DNA from: SZUA-265 sp965651905
Lineage (GTDB): Bacteria > Myxococcota_A > Polyangia > Polyangiales > Polyangiaceae
Direction of reading: 5' to 3'
Assembly: GCA_965651905.1 (NCBI GenBank)
Contig: CBFGUG010000037.1
Span: 1 to 64,000, forward strand
DNA length: 64,000 nucleotides
The notes under the pieces were generated by a model. It was given only the letters and a program-made list of their open reading frames with translations, was not told where the DNA came from and did not search any database. This document shows, piece after piece, positions 30,940 through 39,851 of this stretch (the first letter of the stretch is position 1; every line of letters starts with the position of its first letter). Made by a program: the position numbers and the translations under genes.

Positions 30940-32430
30940 CTAGTTCGCTCGTCGTTTCCGCTGGCGTGATTTGCGGTGACGACGGCTTTTCCATTTGCCC
31001 TTGCTCTTGGCTTTGACCGCGTCCGGCGACGTGACGACTGCAGCGGGCGACGACGCGCTCTCCTTGGCATCGCGCGGCGGTGGTCCTTTTCGGGGAGGCG
31101 GGTTCGGAGGCGTCCTCTCACGTGCGATGGTCTTGCTTCGAGTAGGACGGATGAGCGCAGCGATCTCGTCGGGGGCGAGCGGCAGGAGTGCCTTGCCACT
31201 CAGCTCGATAGTCCTCTCGGATTGGGGCGCGTTGTCGTCTCGTGGTGGTTCGTCGGACCGAAGTGAAGTGCTGGAAGCAGGCGAACGCTCACCACTCCCC
31301 ACCTTCGCGGGCGCGGCTGGCTCAGGCGTCTTGCTCTTGTGGCGAGCTTTGATCGGCGGTGGTGAGGTGGGGACCTTGGCCGCGGTCACTCTGTTTGCTG
31401 TCTTCCGAGTCCGTCGCCCGACGAGACGCCCGAGCGCGGTGGCTGCCATCTCCCAAAGCGACTCGGCGGACTGCGAGCGGCCCGAAAGTGGCGCATCTAG
31501 AAACTCGCGGATCTGGTTGATCTCGGGTGGCGGCGTCGTCCAACCCGTTTTGGTCTTCGCTGGCCGCGGCCCGCGGTCTAGCGCCCACAGCAAGTGACGA
31601 TAGCTAGCGCCCACACTCGGAAATCGCGCGCCAGGGTCGATAGCCAGCGCGTGTTTTACCCACTCGTCGACTGCCTCGGGTAAGTCACGACGCAGTGCGT
31701 GGAGACTGGGACGCGGTTTGGTAGTTACCGCAATCAAAGTTTCCGACATCGAAGCGTTCGAAAACGGCAACTGCCCCGAGAGCGCGCGATACACGATCAC
31801 CCCGAACGCGTAGACGTCCACGCGGTGGTCGGCGGTCTGAGCCTGCCCCTTCCACATCTCGGGGGCGATGTAGCTGGGTGAACCCATCACCATCCCGGTG
31901 TCCGTCACGCGTTTCGAGTCGTGCAGGCGCGCGAAACCGAAGTCGAGCAAGCGCGCTCCGCCGCCCGCCGCCTGCGACATCACGAAAATGTTTCCGGGTT
32001 TCAGATCGCGATGAACGATGCCTACGGCGTGCGCTTTGTCGAGCGTGCTCACGATGGGATCGAGCACTTCGATCAACGTATCGACACTGAGTTGCTCTCC
32101 ACGATTTTCGATCGAGACCAGGTGGCGCTCGAACTCTTGCCCGTCGAGGAGTTCCATCACCAAGCACAACGCGCCGTCACTCGCACGGCACATGTCGAGG
32201 TACTTCACCGCGTTGGTGCCCGCCAGCGCTTGCAGCGCCTGCTGCTCACGTGCGAGCCGCTCGGTCGCGTCCGATTGACGCGCCACGCGACTGGCGACGA
32301 TCTTCACAGCAACATCGTCGCCCGTTTCCAGATCGCGCGCGCGGCACACCACGCCCTGACCACCGCGCCCGAGCACCGCGGCGCATTCGTAACGTCCCGC
32401 GATGATCTCCCCAACGTGATCCGCTTCCAT
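30940..32430 (-). CDS. Ser/Thr protein kinase (Hanks type)
   Basis: 496 aa from ATG 32430 (a TTG at 32469 would add 13 residues). The kinase domain covers about residues 10-270: GRGGQGVV (glycine loop), VAVKIV (catalytic Lys), HRDLKPGN, LLDFGFARL, GSPSYIAPEMWKG and DVYAFGVIVYRALSGQLPF. All catalytic residues are present, so it is probably active. The C-terminal 200 residues are Pro/Ser/Lys-rich, end in a run of Lys and Arg (SRRHRKSRQRKRR), and have no membrane helix, unlike most PASTA-type kinases. The basic tail may bind nucleic acid or membranes. Such kinases are numerous in myxobacteria. Substrates unknown. Confidence 0.93.
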   Translation of the reverse strand: MEADHVGEIIAGRYECAAVLGRGGQGVVCRARDLETGDDVAVKIVASRVARQSDATERLAREQQALQALAGTNAVKYLDMCRASDGALCLVMELLDGQEFERHLVSIENRGEQLSVDTLIEVLDPIVSTLDKAHAVGIVHRDLKPGNIFVMSQAAGGGARLLDFGFARLHDSKRVTDTGMVMGSPSYIAPEMWKGQAQTADHRVDVYAFGVIVYRALSGQLPFSNASMSETLIAVTTKPRPSLHALRRDLPEAVDEWVKHALAIDPGARFPSVGASYRHLLWALDRGPRPAKTKTGWTTPPPEINQIREFLDAPLSGRSQSAESLWEMAATALGRLVGRRTRKTANRVTAAKVPTSPPPIKARHKSKTPEPAAPAKVGSGERSPASSTSLRSDEPPRDDNAPQSERTIELSGKALLPLAPDEIAALIRPTRSKTIARERTPPNPPPRKGPPPRDAKESASSPAAVVTSPDAVKAKSKGKWKSRRHRKSRQRKRRAN

Positions 32431-32635
32431 GAGTCGAGCCTGGTTCGAAGTTGCTGTTAGCGTAGGCAACGCTCGGCTGCAACTGCGGACGGAGTTTGAT
32501 GCAGGCGCGCCGAGCGTGCCTCGGCCATGCGTATCCCGCCGATGATGAGCGGCTGAGTGTGGAAACCGAAGCCGCGCGGCTGACGGCCTCGCTCAGCGAC
32601 CTCACACGGGTCCGGATGTGATGCCAAATCCTCGC

Positions 32636-33094
32636 CTAGCTCGGTGGGGCGGCACCGCGCACGCGACGAGTCAGTCTGATTCCGTCGCGCGCGTTGAGCG
32701 CCATCAACGTCAGGTTCAGGGCCCCGACAGCGAGTTCGAGCGACTGCGCGGCGTAAAACCAATCGTCCATTCGTCCCTGCGCGGCCTTACGCGCTAGAAA
32801 CAGCGCAACCGGAGTGAGCAGCAAGACGCCGTTGGCGGCGATCAGCTTCATTCTCCACAACTTGATGCCCAGAAGTCCCGTTCGCTCGTTGCGCGCGAGC
32901 CTAGCGCCCGTGAACCCCGTCACCGCGAGCACGGGGATCAACCACAATAATGCCCAAGGGATCATCAGCTTGACAGCGATGATCTCCTCGGGTCGTCCGA
33001 ACGTTTCGACCACCACGGTGGCGCTGAAGAACAGAAGCAGCGTGCACATCCCCAGGATGCTTCCCGCCAAGTGAATGCGTGAAAGTCGAGACAT
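32636..33094 (-). CDS. Four-helix membrane protein
   Basis: 152 aa with four hydrophobic segments (LAGSILGMCTLLLFFSATVV, VKLMIPWALLWLIPVLAVTG, LIAANGVLLLTPVALFLAR and LAVGALNLTLMALNA). No family recognised with certainty; the length and topology suit a small integral membrane protein. It is divergent from the MarR gene at 33166, with a 71-bp spacer holding two operator-like palindromes. It is therefore a likely target of that regulator and could be an efflux or resistance-associated membrane protein. Confidence 0.75.
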   Translation of the reverse strand: MSRLSRIHLAGSILGMCTLLLFFSATVVVETFGRPEEIIAVKLMIPWALLWLIPVLAVTGFTGARLARNERTGLLGIKLWRMKLIAANGVLLLTPVALFLARKAAQGRMDDWFYAAQSLELAVGALNLTLMALNARDGIRLTRRVRGAAPPS

Positions 33095-33111
33095 GAGCGA
33101 ACACCCTTTTG

Positions 33112-33148
33112 GATAGCAAGCTATCTATCATTTGAATAGCATGCTGTC
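33112..33148. promoter_or_regulatory. Two operator-like palindromes for the MarR regulator
   Basis: GATAGC-AA-GCTATC (33112-33125) is a perfect 6-2-6 palindrome. ATAGC-AT-GCTGT (33136-33147) is the same motif with one mismatch, centred 23 bp away. Both lie between the divergent starts at 33094 (membrane protein) and 33166 (marR-like), as expected for an autoregulated MarR-type site. Confidence 0.7.
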
Positions 33149-33165
33149 TAGTCCAGAATCCGCTC

Positions 33166-33600
33166 GTGAAGTTCGAGAAACATCGCTCCGCTGGCTACCT
33201 CATCAATCACCTGGCGCGCATTTTCGCAGCGCATCTGCAAGAGAAGATCAGGCCGTTGGGGCTCGCGGTGGGTCAGTTCCCCGCCCTTCTGGAACTATGG
33301 GAACAGGATGGCTTGACGCAAAAGGAGCTCATCGAACGCCTCGACCTCGAGCAAGCCACCATGGCGAACACGCTGAGCAGGATGGAGCGGGATGGCCTGG
33401 TCGTGCGCCGAAAACACCCCGAGGACGGGCGCTCGTCTCAGGTATGGCTCACCCCTCGTGCGCGCGCCTTGCGTCCCGAAGCCGAGTCTGCCGCGAAGGC
33501 GGTCAACCAGGCTCAGCTCCAGACCCTATCGGCTTCCGAACGTAAACAACTGCTCGCCCTGCTCGCGAAGTTACTCGTCGCGCGAACGGACGCTCGCTGA
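33166..33600 (+). CDS. MarR-family transcriptional regulator
   Basis: 144 aa from GTG 33166. Winged-helix landmarks: LGLAVGQFPALLELWEQDG, LTQKELIERLDLEQATMANT (recognition helix), LSRMERDGLVVRRKHPEDGR (wing) and VWLTPRARAL. MarR proteins are dimers that repress nearby genes and release DNA on binding small ligands. The divergent membrane-protein gene and the paired palindromes at 33112-33148 are the likely targets, with autoregulation. Ligand unknown. Confidence 0.92.
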   Translation: MKFEKHRSAGYLINHLARIFAAHLQEKIRPLGLAVGQFPALLELWEQDGLTQKELIERLDLEQATMANTLSRMERDGLVVRRKHPEDGRSSQVWLTPRARALRPEAESAAKAVNQAQLQTLSASERKQLLALLAKLLVARTDAR

Positions 33601-33760
33601 GGTCGTCGCGGGCCCTCTCGCTAGGACGCGCTGACCCGACAGCGCTGAGCCCGCGCCGTACCCCTGACCAATCCTGCCGCTTCGCACCCTTTCGAGAACC
33701 AGCTTCGCCTGGCGGTCCATGTAGCCGACGGCTGAAAGACATGAGTCGACCCGACATGCG

Positions 33761-33806
33761 GTCAACACTCGGTCATCACTCCGTGAACCGCGCGGTGACC
33801 GTTGAC
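33761..33806. terminator. Nested hairpin between convergent genes
   Basis: GTCAAC (33761-33766) pairs with GTTGAC (33801-33806), and GGTCA (33771-33775) pairs with TGACC (33796-33800), with a 4-nt bulge. It lies in the 282-bp gap between marR-like and the convergent Cys-rich gene; otherwise the gap holds nothing recognisable. Confidence 0.35.
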
Positions 33807-33882
33807 GCGCAGAGCGCAATACTCCGATCCGAGCGTTAGCTTGGAGTCGAAGTAACGCGCCCCGCACAACGCCGCGAGGGGC

Positions 33883-35526
33883 TCAGCGGCGGTGTTGCTG
33901 CTCGCGTTGGCTCCTACGTCGACGCAGAACCGTTGCCGCGAACGCCAAGAGCCCGAAAGCGCTCGAGCCGAGCGCTCCGCCGCCGGTGCCGCTGGGACTC
34001 GTCACTGCGCAACCGACGTCGTCCGCGTCGAAGTCGCCATCGTCGTCTTCGTCAACGTCAATTTCGTCTTCGCCATCACCGTCGATGTCGACGGTACCCT
34101 CCACTTCGAGATCCACGTCGACGTCGATGTCGATCTTCTCCGCGAGTTCTGCGGCGCAGGCGTCGAGATCTTCGGCAGCGATGAATTGTCCGTCGCAAAA
34201 GATCGCCCCGCCCGTTTCGGTGCACTGCGTCTCACACTTCTCGACGGTCTCTTCTTCGCACTCTTCGAAGGAATCAGCTTGGCACTCGGTTTGACAGCTG
34301 GCGGTCGCCTTCGCCTCACAGGAGCCGTCACAACTGGTTTCACACTTTTCGGTGCATTCGACCTCTTCGTCGTCGTCTTCGTCGATGCTGCTGCAGCGGC
34401 CATGGCACTTCTTGGAGCAGTTGTGGTTACACGCGGCGCGACATCGCCGGGGGTTATCCGCATCCTCGCAGCGCTCGTCGCAGTCGCGTCGACAGTCCCA
34501 GTTACCTAGCCCTGCGCAACTGGGCGGACCTTTATCACTCTCCGTCTGCGCTTCGCACACCGTCTCGCAGCTGGTCTGGCAGGTGTCGCGGCATTCCGAC
34601 GTCGCTTCCGCGCTGCATTCCGATTCGCACTCGACGTACAGCTCAGCGGCGCACGACTTTTCGACAGTCGTCGTCTCACACTCGGTTTCACACTCCTTGG
34701 TCGTTCGCATCTCACACGCCGACTGTGCGTTGAGGAAAATGTCGCCGCAAGATTCGAGCTCAGTGGTGGTGTTATCGAGGTCCACATCGACGTCGACGTC
34801 CACGTCGACGTCTACGTCCACCTCGATGTCGACCTCTTCCTTCAACTCAGCCGAGCACTCGTTCACGTCCGAGCCGTTCAAGAACTGCCCATCGCAGAAG
34901 ATCGCACCGCCACTCTCCGTGCATTCGGTATCACACTGCTCGACCGTACGAGTCTCGCACTCTTCGAAGCTTCCAGATTGGCAGTCCGTTTGGCATTCGA
35001 CGTTTGCCTGAGCTTCGCAGGACCCCGTGCAGCTCGTCGAGCACTTCTCTTCGCAGCTGAGTTCGTCGTCTTCATCTGCGTCGCCACAGCGCCCTTCGCA
35101 CTTCTCGCCGCAGGTGTGCAGGCACGCCGACATGCAGCGCCCCTGGTTGTCCGCATCCTCACAGCGCTCTTCGCACTTGTCGTGACAGTGGCCGTAACCC
35201 AACCCGAAGCAGCTGCGCGGAGCTTCTTCCTCTTCCGCTTCTTCACACTCGGTCACGCAGGTCGTTTGGCATTCTTCTTCGCACTCCACGCTCGCCTCGG
35301 CGCTGCAGTCCGTTTCGCACTCGTGATAGAGCTCAGCCGTACAAGACTGCTCGACAGCAACGGTTTCACATTGTGTCGTACATTCCTCGTCGGGAGCGTA
35401 CTCACATTCGGCATCGCCGAACACGTACACACCACCGCAAGCATCGAGGTCCGCGTGCGCGACCCCCGTCCACGACAGCAGTGTTGCCGCCAACGCAACG
35501 ACCTTCATTTCCAACTTACCAAGCAT
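33883..35526 (-). CDS. Internally duplicated Cys-rich surface protein with MYXO-CTERM-like tail
   Basis: 547 aa from ATG 35526 (GGAGA upstream and a clean signal peptide ending AHA). Two similar modules of roughly 200-220 residues each follow, with dozens of cysteines in spaced CxxxC patterns (CTTQCETVAVEQSC; CETECETTTVEKSC). Each module contains CGDADEDDE- or CSSIDEDDDE-type acidic loops, a segment TESGGAIFCDGQF or TETGGAIFCDGQF, and then a Val-Asp repeat (VDVDVDVDVDL type). The protein ends in an acidic stretch, GCAV, a hydrophobic span (FGLLAFAATVL) and RRRR, matching the MYXO-CTERM layout. Probably surface-anchored, perhaps Ca2+-binding through the VD repeats; function unknown. Confidence 0.82.
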   Translation of the reverse strand: MLGKLEMKVVALAATLLSWTGVAHADLDACGGVYVFGDAECEYAPDEECTTQCETVAVEQSCTAELYHECETDCSAEASVECEEECQTTCVTECEEAEEEEAPRSCFGLGYGHCHDKCEERCEDADNQGRCMSACLHTCGEKCEGRCGDADEDDELSCEEKCSTSCTGSCEAQANVECQTDCQSGSFEECETRTVEQCDTECTESGGAIFCDGQFLNGSDVNECSAELKEEVDIEVDVDVDVDVDVDVDLDNTTTELESCGDIFLNAQSACEMRTTKECETECETTTVEKSCAAELYVECESECSAEATSECRDTCQTSCETVCEAQTESDKGPPSCAGLGNWDCRRDCDERCEDADNPRRCRAACNHNCSKKCHGRCSSIDEDDDEEVECTEKCETSCDGSCEAKATASCQTECQADSFEECEEETVEKCETQCTETGGAIFCDGQFIAAEDLDACAAELAEKIDIDVDVDLEVEGTVDIDGDGEDEIDVDEDDDGDFDADDVGCAVTSPSGTGGGALGSSAFGLLAFAATVLRRRRSQREQQHRR

Positions 35527-35903
35527 AACGTCTCCAATTCTTGTAGAAGCGGTTCGAGCCCTCTTGCCTTCGTGACTCGGGTTGGCAGGGGCCCTTTGCA
35601 AGCAGCACGCCAGCCACATCCGCTTCAAGCTGCCACCCTCGCCTGTCGAAACTGTTGCCATTTCGCCCGCACCTGCTCGGACTCAAGCGAATGCTCAGTG
35701 TGGCGAAATACGCGACAGCCGCGCGATCTAGAGCGAAAGTGCCTCACCGATGGCCTGCATGGGCTACTTGGTTTTACCCGCGGCTTATGAACACCAAATG
35801 CCCCACGAGGCGAGCTTCACTGGTGCACAGTTCACCCGCTGGGGCAGCCTGACACGCGACGCTCTTGCGCCCACACCTTGTCGGCACTGTGGTACAAGGC
35901 GAC
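35527..35903. other. Intergenic region, divergent
   Basis: 377 bp between the Cys-rich gene (minus) and the oxidase gene (plus). No gene, clear palindrome or promoter consensus was found. Confidence 0.4.
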
Positions 35904-36971
35904 GTGACCGAACCCCCCAAGCCCATCTGCCTTGCCGACTTCGAGGCGCTCGCCAGGCCGAAGCTATCGGCAGGCGCGTACGCCTACTATCGTGGCGGCT
36001 CCGGGCGGGAAGTTTCGGTCCGAGAGAACGAGGAGGCGTTCGCGCGACGGCGGTTTCGCCCGCGCGTGCTCGTCGACGTGAGCCACATCGACACACGTGC
36101 GTCAATCTTCGGAACCGAGTGGAGCGTGCCGTTCGGCATCGCACCGACAGCGCAGCACGGTCTGGCGCATCCCGACGCGGAGGCCGCGACCGCTCGAGCT
36201 GCCGCGTCGCGTGGCGTGCTCTACTGTGCCTCGACCTCTTCCACTTTGTCGTGTGAAACGATCGCTCAGTCGGTGGCGGCGCCTCGCTGGTTTCAACTCT
36301 ACGTTCAAGACGGCGCAGGCCCCAACACCAGCCAGCTCCTGGAGCGCGTTCGACGATCCAGCTACGAAGCCGTCGTACTGACGGTGGATCTGCCCGTGCT
36401 CGGACTGCGCGTGCATGAACGCCGCGCGGGATTCGAACTAGATAGTCAGCCGTTCGGCAACTTTCCCAATCATGGCGCTCTGCTGCACCCGACGAATGCC
36501 GCGTTTTACGCCGCGGAGCAGTCCCGAGCCTCGTTCACCTGGAACGACCTAGAGTGGTTGAAAGCGCAGACCGATATGCCGCTGGTGCTCAAGGGGATCT
36601 CGAGTGCAGAGGACGCGTTGCTCGGTGTCGAACACGGCGCGGACGCGATTTGGGTTTCGAATCACGGAGGACGTCAACTGGACGGCGCGCCCGCGCCGCT
36701 GGACGTGCTGGAAGAGGTTGTAGCAGCCGTCGCCGGTCGCGTGCCCGTTTTCATCGATGGCGGCGTGCGGCAGGGTACCGACGTCGTCACGGCGCTCGCG
36801 CTCGGCGCCAGCTTCGTATTCGTGGGTCGACCGATCTTGTACGCCCTCGCCTACGCTGGGCAAGACGGTGTGTGTCTGGCGCTGGACCTACTCCGAGCAG
36901 AGCTGACGAACGCCATGGCGCTGCTGGGAACGCCAGACCTGAGCGCCATCACCCGCAGGTGTTTGCGCTGA
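35904..36971 (+). CDS. FMN-dependent alpha-hydroxy-acid oxidase/dehydrogenase
   Basis: 355 aa from GTG 35904 with AAGG upstream (the frame is open to TTG 35865). Family landmarks: AYAYYRGGSGREVSV, RPRVLVDVSHIDTR, PFGIAPTAQHGLAHPDAEAA, WFQLYVQD, LTVDLPVLGLRVHERRAGF, VLKGISSAEDA, WVSNHGGRQLDGAPA with the catalytic His, and FIDGGVRQGTDVVTALALGA. These enzymes oxidise (S)-lactate, glycolate, mandelate or similar 2-hydroxy acids using FMN. Full length for the group. The specific substrate cannot be told; no linked transport gene is adjacent. Confidence 0.93.
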   Translation: MTEPPKPICLADFEALARPKLSAGAYAYYRGGSGREVSVRENEEAFARRRFRPRVLVDVSHIDTRASIFGTEWSVPFGIAPTAQHGLAHPDAEAATARAAASRGVLYCASTSSTLSCETIAQSVAAPRWFQLYVQDGAGPNTSQLLERVRRSSYEAVVLTVDLPVLGLRVHERRAGFELDSQPFGNFPNHGALLHPTNAAFYAAEQSRASFTWNDLEWLKAQTDMPLVLKGISSAEDALLGVEHGADAIWVSNHGGRQLDGAPAPLDVLEEVVAAVAGRVPVFIDGGVRQGTDVVTALALGASFVFVGRPILYALAYAGQDGVCLALDLLRAELTNAMALLGTPDLSAITRRCLR

Positions 36972-37052
36972 TCCTCGTCCGGGGTTTGGGGGGCGCCTGC
37001 CGCAACGCGTAGCGTCTTGCTCTGAGGCCGTTGCCCTGGCACCATCCTTGCT

Positions 37053-38816
37053 GTGAGGCGCCTGTACTTCTCGTCCTTGTTCTTGACAGCAGTTGCGTGT
37101 TCGGAGTCGCAGACACGGGTCGACTCGACCAACCCAGACGACCCCCAGGGCGAATCTTCTCAATCCACGAGCGACGCGGGCGAGACTCCTCGGTCGGCGG
37201 GCGAGACTGCGGACGACCAAGTCCCGGGTGACGCCGACGCAAGCAGCAGCGCGATCTCCAGCACCCATCCCGACGGCGGATCTGAGGCCGAACCCCGGGA
37301 AGACACGGAGACGAGTACGCCGGATGGCGAGGTCGGCGGCGGCGCTGGGGGCGCGCTGAATGACCCCGCGTCCGAAGCTTGCCCGGGCGACGGACAACTG
37401 TGCGGCGGAACCTGCGTCGACACTTCGAACAATCCCGCCCATTGCGGCGATTGCAACGTCGCGTGTGGCGTAGACGCAGAGTGTGAACAGGGCGAATGTC
37501 TGCCCCTGTGCCAAACGCAGCTCGACTGCGAGGTCGGGCAAGCCTGTGCGGGCGAAAGCTGCGACGACCTTGCAGACGGGCGAAGCTTCCAACAAGACGA
37601 ATCGCGCGATTCGGAGTACGGCACTCGCCCCCAAATAGACGTCTCCTCGACCGGGCACGCGGCAGTGGTGTGGAACGCCACGATGAACGACGAACTGCGT
37701 GTGAGTCGTTACCTGCTCGGGGAAAGCACCTGGACCCCGCCACTCGTGTTCCACGAGCCCATGGCGCCGTTCGTCAGCTCGCCCGACGTAGCCGTGGACG
37801 ACGCGGGCAACGTGATCGCCGTGTGGCACCAGGGGGGGAACGAATATCGCGACGGCTGGGCCAACCGCTACGACGCGAACAGCGGCACCTGGGGCACGCC
37901 CCAGCTCATCGAACCCGACGGAAACGGCTTTGCCGACGAGCTGCGGGTAGTGATGGACGGTGCGGGCAACGCCACGGCAGTTTGGCCGTTTTCGACGGGG
38001 CAAAGCGGCTGGATGCAGGTCACGCGCTACGAAGCGGCTAGCGGCACCTGGGGTCGCGTCGTTGATCTCTCGCCCGAAGTGGATTCGGGGGCGAGCAACA
38101 CGGCGCTAGCCACGGACGCCTACGGCAATGTGATGGTCGCCTGGACCCAGCGGTTACCCGACGAGGAGTACAACGACACACTGGCCGCGGTTTACGACAT
38201 GGCGACGGACAGCTGGGGTCCGATGGTTTCCATCGATGGCCACGATCTAGGGCACACCAACCACCCCAACATCTCGGCAGACGGCGCGGGCAACTTCTTC
38301 GTGGCCTGGCACCAATCGGGAGAAGACGTGTCACATGTCTGGGTCAATCGCTACGAGGCAGCCAACCATTCGTGGGGTAGCGCCCACAAGCTCGACAGCG
38401 CGAGCGGTGACCGAGGCGCCATCTACGGCAAGGTGGGCGCCGACGAACACGGCAACTGTCTGGTGATCTGGGAAGAAGACTCGTTGCTCATGAGCGCACA
38501 CTACGACGCCGCGAGCGGCGAGTGGTCGACACTGGGCGAAGTCGATCCCAACGACGACGCGATCGATCCGCGACTCGTCGTGGACCGCGGCGGCAACGGC
38601 ATCGCGCTGTGGCGCGGTTCGGGTGGACGCGTTTACATCAGCCGCTTCGACGCGCAGCTCCGCACCTGGAGTGAACGCGAGGCGATAGATCCCGTACACG
38701 CGGACCGTACCAGCGCCCCCGACATCGACATCGACGCCGAGGGTCGTGGCTTCGCGACCTGGCACGAGATCGGCGCGTCGGGCAGTTGGGAAGTCATGAC
38801 GAACCGTTTCGAATGA
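37053..38816 (+). CDS. Lipoprotein with propeller-like repeats
   Basis: 587 aa from GTG 37053. The signal ends in a lipobox (FLTAVAC). An acidic Ser/Asp-rich linker to about residue 115 leads to a short Cys-rich segment (CGGTCVDTSNNPAHCGDCNV), then about seven repeats of 55-60 residues with the pattern D-x-x-GN-x-x-AVW...W-x-x-RY-x-A-x-S-G-x-W-G (for example AVDDAGNVIAVWHQGG, WANRYDANSGTWG). This repeat type predicts a beta-propeller or similar beta-rich fold. Predicted to be lipid-anchored outside the inner membrane. The stop overlaps the DUF2752 gene start (ATGA), so they are co-translated. Function unknown. Confidence 0.75.
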   Translation: MRRLYFSSLFLTAVACSESQTRVDSTNPDDPQGESSQSTSDAGETPRSAGETADDQVPGDADASSSAISSTHPDGGSEAEPREDTETSTPDGEVGGGAGGALNDPASEACPGDGQLCGGTCVDTSNNPAHCGDCNVACGVDAECEQGECLPLCQTQLDCEVGQACAGESCDDLADGRSFQQDESRDSEYGTRPQIDVSSTGHAAVVWNATMNDELRVSRYLLGESTWTPPLVFHEPMAPFVSSPDVAVDDAGNVIAVWHQGGNEYRDGWANRYDANSGTWGTPQLIEPDGNGFADELRVVMDGAGNATAVWPFSTGQSGWMQVTRYEAASGTWGRVVDLSPEVDSGASNTALATDAYGNVMVAWTQRLPDEEYNDTLAAVYDMATDSWGPMVSIDGHDLGHTNHPNISADGAGNFFVAWHQSGEDVSHVWVNRYEAANHSWGSAHKLDSASGDRGAIYGKVGADEHGNCLVIWEEDSLLMSAHYDAASGEWSTLGEVDPNDDAIDPRLVVDRGGNGIALWRGSGGRVYISRFDAQLRTWSEREAIDPVHADRTSAPDIDIDAEGRGFATWHEIGASGSWEVMTNRFE

Positions 38817-39289
38817 CGCGCGGCGACACACACCGTTCACGTCCGTCGCGAGCGGGTGACGCCGCTAGTCGGCTGGAAGCACTCGGGCGACTTCGTGAGC
38901 GCAGTTATTGGGAGGGAGTCGCCGAGCGCGCTTGGGCTGCGGCACCAGTTCTGCTGTGGGTTACACTCGCGGCAGTCTTGGCCGTGTCGTTTCGTGTTAC
39001 CCCACAACAGATCGACGCGGGACACGTGCAACTCTCCGCGCCCTGTTCGATCTTGCAACTGCTCGGCCACGCCTGCCCCATGTGCGGCATGACGCGCGCA
39101 TTTTCGGCGCTGAGTCATGGGCAGTTCGGCGCCGCGCTGACGTACAACTGGGGCTCTCCCCTCGCCTACGCGCTGACTTGGTACGGGCTCATCGTGCTCT
39201 CACGAAGAACGCTCTCGCGGCTCATCCCGAGGAGTCACGCATCACGACCACGAACCCTGCCTCACAAAGGTGAACAATGTCCGAAGTGA
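38813..39289 (+). CDS. DUF2752-family membrane protein
   Basis: 158 aa from ATG 38813, overlapping the previous stop. One membrane segment (APVLLWVTLAAVLAVSF), then HACPMCGMTRAFSALSHGQF, the CPxCGxTRA signature of DUF2752, and a second hydrophobic segment (SPLAYALTWYGLIVLS). Members of this family are small membrane proteins of unknown function, often next to genes for secreted or surface proteins. It overlaps the following zinc-ribbon gene by 13 bp, giving a three-gene unit with the lipoprotein. Confidence 0.82.
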   Translation: MTRGDTHRSRPSRAGDAASRLEALGRLRERSYWEGVAERAWAAAPVLLWVTLAAVLAVSFRVTPQQIDAGHVQLSAPCSILQLLGHACPMCGMTRAFSALSHGQFGAALTYNWGSPLAYALTWYGLIVLSRRTLSRLIPRSHASRPRTLPHKGEQCPK

Positions 39290-39705
39290 GCCCTACCGGC
39301 CTGGAGCAGCCGGCCGCGCACCCCCCCTGCCCGCGCTGCGGACAGCCCATGGATCCGAGTTACGCGACGTACACCACCGACGGCGAGCTGGTCTGTCGCT
39401 CCTGCACCTCGAAAAGTCTCGTACAATCGGGTTACGACCATGCGGGTGCCCGTCTCAAGTCGATGGGCTACGCGTCGCTCGTGTTGGGTTTGCTCAGCGG
39501 CTGCTTCAACCCTTTCTTCTTGCTGTCCATCGCCGCGCTGGCCGCTGGGCTCTCTGCAGCGGGTGCACTGCTGCGCCACCCCGAATACAAAGTGCCCCTG
39601 GGCAAACACTACACCCTAGTCCAAGTTGCTGGTGTTCTAGGCGCTCTGTTTGGCGCGGCGACGGGCGCGATGGGGCTGCTCGGAGTGCTGTCGAGTTTGG
39701 GGTGA
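39277..39705 (+). CDS. Zinc-ribbon membrane protein
   Basis: 142 aa. The first 45 residues contain CPRCGQPMDP and CRSCTSKSL, a CxxC...CxxC zinc ribbon; then two to three membrane segments (YASLVLGLLSGCFNPFFLLS, LAALAAGLSAAGALL, VAGVLGALFGAATGAMGLLG). An AAGG-type ribosome-binding site precedes the ATG. Co-transcribed with DUF2752 and the repeat lipoprotein. Zinc-ribbon plus membrane helices occurs in several uncharacterised families; function unknown. Confidence 0.72.
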   Translation: MSEVSPTGLEQPAAHPPCPRCGQPMDPSYATYTTDGELVCRSCTSKSLVQSGYDHAGARLKSMGYASLVLGLLSGCFNPFFLLSIAALAAGLSAAGALLRHPEYKVPLGKHYTLVQVAGVLGALFGAATGAMGLLGVLSSLG

Positions 39706-39783
39706 GCGTGACGCTCGCGGCAGCGGTCGGACGCGACGTCCGCCCCCGCCGTTCACGTCACTCGCCGCAGCGCCGACAAAATG

Positions 39784-39812
39784 AAAAAAAGGCTACCCAG
39801 CATCGGGCAGCC
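39784..39812 (-). terminator. Intrinsic terminator of the GH30 gene
   Basis: On the minus strand GGCTGCCC and GGGTAGCC form an 8-bp stem with one A-C mismatch and a 6-nt loop, followed by seven T. It lies 40 bp after the GH30 stop codon. Confidence 0.8.
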
Positions 39813-39851
39813 CCTTCTTCGTCGTTCGGATTCGCTACGCGCGCTCAGTGA

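Noticed and set aside
36888..38003. Long minus-strand ORF of 371 codons
   Set aside because: Antisense to the oxidase and the repeat lipoprotein, both with clear protein features; its own product shows none.
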